Origin: Prevotella sp.
GTDB lineage: Bacteria > Bacteroidota > Bacteroidia > Bacteroidales > Bacteroidaceae
Direction: 5' to 3'
DNA length: 8,769 bases
Assembly (NCBI GenBank): GCA_021203915.1
Contig: JAJQAI010000050.1
Span: 1 to 8,769 of the forward strand
Part shown: one piece after another, positions 1-6,272 of the stretch
Layout: each line of letters starts with the position of its first letter
How positions within the stretch are numbered: the first letter of the stretch is position 1
Notes under the pieces: generated by a model
Seen by the model: only the letters and a program-made list of their open reading frames with translations
Told to the model about the DNA's origin: nothing
Database searches by the model: none
Program-made: the position numbers and the translations under genes

Positions 1-1225
1 GTTCACCAAGTCTCTAATAATATTCGACATGGCGTTTGAGCTGACTGTTGGTGCGATTCCCTTGGAGCGCAAGGCTGGTTAAATCTTTTGTTATATCCTC
101 ATATAACTACTCCTTAACTTTTTCTCCATATTCTTCTTCCTCTATGTCGACAATATTATAATAAAATGGTTGTGCGGTGAAAAATTTAGCCATTTCTTCC
201 CCATCCGAATAAGAAATTTTTTTCTGTTCATTCAGAACTTTTTCTTCTGCGACAGAAAGTGAGTAAGACAAAGTTTTCTCCCACTGTTGCACTAAAGAAT
301 TAGCATAACCGCTCTTATTTTTAATCATTTTCCCTCCTTTTTTTTGCACAGATTCCTCCACTCCATTTTCAGCCCCTATTTTAACATCGTCTAATATCTC
401 TGTAACAAAATCAGACGTGTAGCTCTCTCGTTGTTTTTTTTGCTTAGAAGAAGTCCTTCTTTTCTTCTTTGTTGGCTTCTCCGTAAGTGTCTCCACTATT
501 TCTTTACACTGTTTTTTTGCCATTCTATTTAATTTTTCATGCAGTTTTGGGCTTGAATCAAAATCCTTTTTAATTTCTTTAATTATTCGTGCTTTTAATG
601 CGACTTCGCAGTCTTTCAGTATAGTATCTTGACGTTTAACAAGATTGCGTCTAAAAGTGTTCCACTCCTTAGAGTAGGGTTTTGTTAATTGATCATACAT
701 CTATTTTCGCGCACAGTCAGATGAATATTTTACAAGTGCCTTTTCATAGTCCTCATAACTCTAGTAAGGCACCTCCTATGGCTCTTGGCTCGCCACGGAG
801 AGAGCGTTTGAACCATCAAAAAAGTTTGGGTGTTCTCTTAATAAAAGTATTAAAGTGGGCAAATCTGTTATGTAGTCTTGAACTGGAATGTCTTTTGAGT
901 CAAAGGAGAGTTCAATAACATTTTTCATAAGAGAGCAGAAATAGTCTTCATGCACTTTTTGTTTTTGATAACAATTTGATAATATCCTTTTAGTCTACTC
1001 ATATGATTTTGCTCTTAATCCGTGGTACTCTTTGTCAAATTCTCTGGACCAGCTATACCCCGGAACTCTTTTGGGGTTAGGATCCGTCTCTGTTTTAAAA
1101 AACTAGATATTAGCATTTTTTACAATCGTTTTCATAATTAGAAAAATATCGGGACCTACGAGATTTGTAAGAGTGTCTACCTCTTGTGTTTTTACATGAG
1201 TGAGCGCAAATTCTTTCCATTCCAT
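1..1225 (-). CDS. Amber-recoded protein of unknown function, 5' part (at least 408 aa, runs off the left edge)
   Basis: The frame starts at ATG 1225 (M-E-W-K-E-F) and stays open to the window edge when TAG at codons 41, 77, 150, 155, 175, 373 and 404 is sense. I read all codons and found no TAA or TGA. It shows none of the conserved blocks of the neighbouring family. The sequence is mostly charged and probably helical. An N-terminal half with aromatic clusters (V-P-G-Y-S-W-S-R-E-F) is followed by a Lys/Arg-rich patch at about 250-266 (P-T-K-K-K-R-R-T-S-S-K-Q-K-K) and an acidic I-E-E-E-E-Y stretch just before amber 373. No membrane segment or signal peptide is apparent. Its place directly after the array, 16 bases from the preceding stop, suggests co-expression and perhaps another virion or assembly role. 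I do not recognise the family. Confidence 0.8.
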
Positions 1226-1232
1226 CAATTTT

Positions 1233-1238
1233 CCTCCC
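1233..1238 (-). promoter_or_regulatory. Shine-Dalgarno site of the amber-dense left-edge gene
   Basis: The minus strand reads GGGAGG, 7 bases before ATG 1225 and 3 bases after the preceding TAA (1242-1244). It identifies a real gene start that a standard-code caller would miss, because codon 41 is TAG. Confidence 0.8.
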
Positions 1239-1241
1239 TTT

Positions 1242-2129
1242 TTAGATATAGTCTCCAGTTAGCTCCGTATCAAGGAAAACAATATCGCAAATTTTTCCCT
1301 GATTCACAGGATATCCAGTAAAGAAAAAATCACTAACAATAGATTTGTCATAAGAAGAGCCTAATTGGAATGATAAGTTAGTTGTTATTTTCACTTTCGG
1401 CATGTCTAAAATAGCCGTCTTTGTTTTTCCCGTATGATAATCTTTTGTCGTCATTTTCCCAGTTAAATGTAAAAAACCTTTTAATAATTTATCTCCAACT
1501 GATAATGTTCGAATTTTTTCATCATAATCAAAAGTGTAATCAACCATAACTCGCCGATGATCGTTAAAAAAATATATTTTATTCCCCTGAACCATAAAGT
1601 CAAATATTCTTTCTCCATTATTTGCGTCATAGCAAAAAATGAATTTATCTCTTCGAGGTGGCAATGGTTTAAGAGGAAGGTAAGGTTTTTTACCCACTGG
1701 CTAAGAAATATTTTCTGGATTCCCCTAAGCTCCTAAATTAACATTAGTGTGATTAGGCTCATATCGCAGTTCAATAAAATCATAATCGTCGCCTTCAGTT
1801 GTATTAAGTGTTTCTTGAAAAGGGACAGAACAAATTTGAGGCTAATTTATTTTCGAATTTGATAACAAGGCCCAACTTGTTGGAGAAAGTACTCCATGGC
1901 TTATAGAAAATTCCATATCATCATCAATGTCCCAATACATCAACACTTGATTATGAAAGCCCCCTCTTGCCGCAATAGATTCAGTTTCCTGTTTTATTTG
2001 AGCAATTTCTGCCTTTTCAAAGCTTAATATTATCTCATTGATATCATAATGTTTATCGCCGATGTCTAAGGGATCATTAAGACGTAAAGTGACATCATAC
2101 AATTCTTTAATTCCCATTTTTTTATCCAT
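1242..2129 (-). CDS. Amber-recoded compact 295-aa relative of the tandem virion-protein family
   Basis: The frame is continuous through TAG at codons 96, 135 and 143 and ends in TAA. The start is ATG 2129 (M-D-K-K-M-G-I-K-E-L). The N-domain at about 5-95 is a diverged copy of the family: M-G-I-K-E-L-Y-D-V-T, then E-S-I-A-A-R-G-G-F-H-N (50-60), M-Y-W-D (64-67) and G-V-L-S-P-T-S-W (79-86). These line up with AQGGLGN and LEDALFSPAS. The C-terminal part has H-T-G-K-T-K-T-A (232-239) followed by an S-F-Q-L-G strand, aligning weakly with KTGKDERYQF and LTLEAGG. The roughly 400-residue middle of the large paralogs is mostly absent, replaced by a linker with P-L-K-P-L-P-P-R-R-D. It may be the core fold without the insert. 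The C-terminal homology is suggestive, not proven. Standard-code calling would give two short unrelated ORFs. Confidence 0.85.
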
Positions 2130-2135
2130 TAAATT

Positions 2136-2142
2136 CCCTCCT
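2136..2142 (-). promoter_or_regulatory. Shine-Dalgarno site deciding the start of the 295-aa gene
   Basis: The minus strand reads AGGAGGG, 6 bases before ATG 2129. It rules out the longer in-frame extension upstream, which would run through the hairpin. The site directly abuts the terminator T-tract. Confidence 0.85.
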
Positions 2143-2170
2143 AAATAAAATGGAGCTTTTACAAGCTCCA
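2143..2170 (-). terminator. Probable intrinsic terminator or attenuator between the 653-aa and 295-aa genes
   Basis: TGGAGCTT (2151-2158) pairs perfectly with AAGCTCCA (2163-2170) around a 4-base loop. On the minus strand the hairpin is followed by TTTTATTT (2143-2150). An A-run (2172-2179) on the other side begins at the TAA of the 653-aa gene and could extend the stem. The 8-bp stem is half G+C, so it may be only partly efficient. The next gene's Shine-Dalgarno starts right after the T-tract with no room for a promoter, so it would set a step-down in expression and not a full stop. Confidence 0.65.
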
Positions 2171-2177
2171 CTTTTTT

Positions 2178-4139
2178 TTAATATATTTCATTATTATCAA
2201 TTGGAGCAAGTACCTCTTCCGGAGCGCTCATACTATGTGTATATGTATACGTACCCTTCATTGGAACAATTCTTGTTCCTCCTTCGAAGCGGTCTTCCTC
2301 TACATCCATTTGTGTCAATTGCATCATTATATCATTTTCTGGAGATAGAACGTCAACTGTCATTGAAAAAGTTGTAGGATCTCCGCCTGCTTCTAATGTT
2401 AAGTTAGTATCAGAAGAGATATTAGCACGGAAAATTGTAAATTGATACCTTTCATCTTTTCCCGTTTTTTGGTTCCGAATATAAGTTTCGCCTACAATTC
2501 GGTAGTCATCTGGAAAAGTGTCCGTATTAATGATAAAAGATTGTCCCAACACAGAGTCATATTCATATTCTGCATATTTAACCGTACGTGTCCATTTGTA
2601 GTATACTGTACCCAACTTTAGTCTAACGGTATCTAACTCTTGCGACACAATTTCTTTTAAAGATAGCATATATTGATAATATTCTGCGGAAGAACTAAAT
2701 GTAGTAATAACTTTTGAGGCTGAAGCTTTTGTAATAAAAAACTTTAGTGATAACTCACCAGAAACGCCTGAGCTAATAAATTCAACTTGTGAAATAGAAT
2801 CATACAAACCCCACTCATAGCAATCGGTTAGATTTTCCCTCAGCATATAACAAAGAAATTCAATACGAACAATTTCTGGAATTTCAGTAACAACCACAGA
2901 AACGCTTTCCTGTTCTGATTCTTGAGCCAATGGAAACTTGTGCAACTTAAGCCACTTGTATAAGTAAGGATATTCACGCTTGTATGCTTCCAGTCCTTCT
3001 TGAGTAATAACAATTGTGTAATTAACCTCAGTTGAATACTCTTCGCAACTTTTTATAAAACTATGATACTCACTAAGAGAAGTTAATGACAATTCCTTTT
3101 TCTCCCATGAAATGTTGCCATCTTCAGGGCGCGTCAAAGGAAGCATATTCTTACTATCATAATAAATTGTATATGAACTACTTCTATCGTCCGCATAATA
3201 TCTAAAAAGATTGTCTAACTGTTTCTCTTGACTAAATTCAAATCCTTTACTCGTTGTCACTAAACATCTTTCCCAACGGTCAATTACCTCTACATCCCCT
3301 TGCGAAGTATCAATCTCTCCAAGGTCTTCTAATCGATTTATGGCATTCCGAATGATAAAAATTACATACTCTGGCATTGCCTTTGCTTCATACCAACGAT
3401 ACCTTGTGGGTTTTAAGTTCCCATCATCATCATAATTATCATCAATACCTTCATATCCCTCAATATTTAATTGAGAAATTTTCAAATAGTTTACACCAAA
3501 ATCAGTGCCGAAAAAATATTTGTCAAATAAATAAGTCCATTGTTTATCAAGGCGAGCAGACCCATCATCAGGCTCAACTTCTTTTATTCCATCAAACAAA
3601 GCTGGTCTGTCATAATATCTATCAATAAAAGCTTGTCGCCATTCTGGAGGTAGAGTGCTTGGAACGTCCTCATCTAAGACATCCAATTGCGTTACTGTAC
3701 CGTCTATTCCCGAATTTTGCAAAATTTTAAAAACAATTTCCCACTCAGATAATGTTAAAGCAGGAGACGGGTATGCTTTTGTACTATAACGCAAGCGTCC
3801 ATATAGGTTCGCCATATTAACTTTACTTATAATAGAGATTGCGGGACTCAGCTTCATATTTAACTTGCCGCCCCAAAGCATACTCATGGATGCGGGAGAG
3901 AATAGCGCATCTTCTAAAGTTAATGAAATTTGTTTATTGAAATTCCATTTAATCAATCGCTTGTTCCCAAGGCCACCTTGTGCAAAAGCATCATCTGCAC
4001 TTTTTTCTAGCGTTGATACTTTTAAAGTGTCTAAAAATAACACTGGAGTGTACACAACTTCATCATCGCCAATTTCATTAATCGAATAAAACACTACGTC
4101 TGCAACTTCTTTGATCCCGTATTTTTCAAATATATTCAC
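2178..4139 (-). CDS. 653-aa virion-type protein, paralog 4, amber-free (tail-tube-like, tentative)
   Basis: This is the only long frame here that is intact under the standard code. It has no TAG, a GTG start and a TAA stop. The N-domain at about 1-95 carries YGIKEVADV (7-15), DTLKVST (37-43), AQGGLGN (53-59) and LEDALFSPAS (75-84). YGRLRYSTKAYPSP (113-126) and EWEIVF (132-137) follow. The diverged middle includes an acidic D-D-N-Y-D-D-D-G stretch (233-240), I-D-R-W-E-R-C (286-292) and YTIYYDSKNMLP (323-334). The C-domain has KWTRT (515-519), VGETYIRNQKTGKDERYQF (549-567) and LEAGGDPTTFSM (582-593), ending PIDNNEIY. No signal peptide or membrane segment is apparent. It is the best template for aligning the other copies. 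The shape of the C-domain recalls phage tail-tube proteins, but I cannot confirm this without a profile search. Other virion roles such as decoration or fibre-like protein remain possible. Confidence 0.93.
   Translation of the reverse strand: MNIFEKYGIKEVADVVFYSINEIGDDEVVYTPVLFLDTLKVSTLEKSADDAFAQGGLGNKRLIKWNFNKQISLTLEDALFSPASMSMLWGGKLNMKLSPAISIISKVNMANLYGRLRYSTKAYPSPALTLSEWEIVFKILQNSGIDGTVTQLDVLDEDVPSTLPPEWRQAFIDRYYDRPALFDGIKEVEPDDGSARLDKQWTYLFDKYFFGTDFGVNYLKISQLNIEGYEGIDDNYDDDGNLKPTRYRWYEAKAMPEYVIFIIRNAINRLEDLGEIDTSQGDVEVIDRWERCLVTTSKGFEFSQEKQLDNLFRYYADDRSSSYTIYYDSKNMLPLTRPEDGNISWEKKELSLTSLSEYHSFIKSCEEYSTEVNYTIVITQEGLEAYKREYPYLYKWLKLHKFPLAQESEQESVSVVVTEIPEIVRIEFLCYMLRENLTDCYEWGLYDSISQVEFISSGVSGELSLKFFITKASASKVITTFSSSAEYYQYMLSLKEIVSQELDTVRLKLGTVYYKWTRTVKYAEYEYDSVLGQSFIINTDTFPDDYRIVGETYIRNQKTGKDERYQFTIFRANISSDTNLTLEAGGDPTTFSMTVDVLSPENDIMMQLTQMDVEEDRFEGGTRIVPMKGTYTYTHSMSAPEEVLAPIDNNEIY
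2185..2201. repeat. 17-bp direct repeat, copy B (3' end of the 653-aa gene)
   Basis: This copy is identical to 4164-4180 and encodes the same C-terminal residues before the TAA stop. The two copies lie about 2 kb apart in direct orientation, at equivalent places in adjacent paralogs. Confidence 0.75.
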
Positions 4140-4143
4140 AATT

Positions 4144-4154
4144 CCTCACCTCCT
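4144..4154 (-). promoter_or_regulatory. Shine-Dalgarno site supporting a GTG start
   Basis: The minus strand reads AGGAGGTGAGG. AGGAGG ends 9 bases before GTG 4139, and the site begins 2 bases after the upstream TGA. This near-consensus site, together with the conserved N-I-F that follows, makes GTG the start. The paralogs have ATG at the same position. Confidence 0.85.
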
Positions 4155-4156
4155 GA

Positions 4157-6259
4157 TCAATAAATTTCATTATTATCAATAACAAAGTCTTCCTAATCTT
4201 GGGCAAATGGAGTATAAGAGTAGCGCATATTTTGCGGCACTATTTTAAACCCACCTTCAATCTTATCTTCCTCTACGTCAAAAAAGGTCATTTTCATCAT
4301 TTCTTTCCCTTTTTCGGCAAGAACGTCTACATCCAAAGAGAATGTCACAGGATCTCCTGCCGCTTCTAATTTTATTTCCGTTTCTGAAGAAATTTTAACT
4401 CGATGAAATACTAACTAACACCGCTGATCTCGACCTGTTTTTTGCTCTCTAACATACGTTTCTCCAACTACCATATACTCTCCAGAGAACGTATTTGCGT
4501 CTATAATTAAATCGGTTCCAATATCGGTAAATAATGATCCATCCTCATCTATGGTGCGCGTCCATTTTAAATAACGAGTTCCTCTTTTTAGTTTGAAAAG
4601 ATTTGGATTTATTGTTGTATATTTTACTAACAAAGGTGGCGAGTCTCCTTGAAAACTTATTGTATTTCCTATTAACACTATACTAGACGGGTCTCCTACA
4701 AAAAGAATATCTTCAATGTAATCAATGTCTGTCTCCCCTTGGTCTATTATCATCTTTTTTATGGTATCAAAATTATTGGAAAGTAATGTAGTTAATGATA
4801 AACCTGATGCTAATATTGCATAAATATCAGGAGAGCTAGAAATTGTAAACTCGCAATTATTTAATTTAATGTAGCGTTTTGAATGAGGTTGCGCCACGTA
4901 CTCACTATTCGTAAACAAAGGAAGCATTGTTTTAGGGTCATAATAAATTGTATAGGAACTCGAAATATCATTATTATATTTCCGTTCAACATTCCTTCGC
5001 TGCTCTAGAGCGTCTATAGTAAAACCAGACTACTTTTTTACAATACAAGATTCAAAGCGATCAATATAGGGAGTGCTATGTAAATCATTCTCAATATACC
5101 CTATTTTCCGAACCGTATCTATTTCTTTTTCGATTTCTTTTATAACAATTTGCGGCATAGCAAGAAAAAACTGATCCTATAAATCACAATAACACAAGTC
5201 CATAAAGTCACTAAGTTTTGTTGGAAATAAGTAGTAAAAAATATGATTGTTAAAAACATCATACCCACAATAAGTATTATTAAACATTGCTATTACATTT
5301 TTTTGACTAGATACAATATTAGTCGCGCGACAATAGAAACCTTGATGAGGAAGTGCCGTAAGCCAAATTTCAATGTTCGCACTAGTATTATCAAAATATA
5401 TCTCATTGCTATAATTATACCTTATAACAATTGGTACTGTTATTTTAACGTTTTCATATTGCTTATTAACATTCGCCTGAGACTATACTTCTTTTAAATA
5501 ATTAATTAGTGCCAACTATGCGTCATCAAAAGAATCTTGTGATACATACTCAAAATGCTCTTGTGTATTTATATTATCCGCTACCCAACTTTTATAAATA
5601 ATCCTTATGTCGACACCACTATATCCTTCTTCAAAGTCGTAATAATATCCAATGTTATATGATTTTGGAGACATTTGATTTCTCAACATATATTTTTGAG
5701 TAAGGAATTTACGATTTTCTGCAACATAAGAGTCCTTCTCAGTGTCTCCAGCAATGGTATCAAACTAATACTTACAATATTTAGCATAGTCTTCTTTCTC
5801 TATGCTTTGGTCCCCAAATTCTGCACTATATCCCGCCTTCTCCGCACATCGGAATACTATTTCCCACTCTGCCATAGTTAAAGTAGGCGAAGGATAAGCC
5901 TTTGTAGAGTAATGCAGTCTTCCATACTTATTAGCGGTATTCAGTTTTGCAATTGCGGAAGTCCAATTGGATAACTTAGATTCTAAGCGTCCATTCATGA
6001 AAATGTTCATAGAAGCTTTGGAGAACAATGCATCTTCTAAAGACATTTTTATTTCTTTATTCCAAGACCAAGAAATTACTTTGCGATTCCCTTTGCCGCC
6101 AGAAGCGGTTACCGTATCATTGGATTGACCTGTAGTGCTAACTTTTAAAGTGTCAAAAAAGAGGACAGGGGTATAAAATTTTTCATCTCCAACCTAAGAA
6201 ATTGAGTAGAACGTAACGTCTGCAACCTCTTTAATGCCGTAATGATTGAAGATATTCAT
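4157..6259 (-). CDS. Amber-recoded 700-aa virion-type protein, paralog 3, eight in-frame TAG codons (tail-tube-like, tentative)
   Basis: TAG occurs at codons 22, 165, 248, 259, 361, 410, 615 and 689. I translated every codon across these joins and found no other stop before TGA at 4157-4159. The conserved N-domain is at about 1-100 (YGIKEVADV, DTLKVST, LEDALFSKAS). YGRLHYSTKAYPSP (112-125) and EWEIVF (131-136) closely match the 653-aa gene. The middle is diverged but keeps I-D-R-F-E-S-C (399-405) and YTIYYDPKTMLP (436-447). The C-domain has KWTRT (565-569), VGETYVREQKTG and GDPVTFSL (635-642), ending VIDNNEIY as the next gene does. Codon 615 falls exactly where two paralogs have Gln in R-Y-Q-F, which is the best local evidence that TAG means Gln. 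The start lies 13 bases after the upstream TGA. Read with the standard code this gene would look like a pseudogene. Structural role is inferred. Confidence 0.9.
4164..4180. repeat. 17-bp direct repeat, copy A (3' end of the 700-aa gene)
   Basis: The tract atttcattattatcaat is identical to 2185-2201. On the minus strand it encodes I-D-N-N-E at the C-terminus, just before the stop. It marks recent shared ancestry of the two genes. A separate role as a DNA signal is not evident. Confidence 0.75.
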
Positions 6260-6262
6260 CCT

Positions 6263-6272
6263 ATCACCCCCC
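6263..6272 (-). promoter_or_regulatory. Shine-Dalgarno site of the 700-aa paralog, abutting the upstream stop
   Basis: The minus strand reads GGGGGGTGAT immediately before AGG-ATG. It begins directly after the TGA of the upstream gene, so termination and reinitiation are probably coupled. It supports TGA as the true end of the 734-aa gene and ATG 6259 as the start here. Confidence 0.7.
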
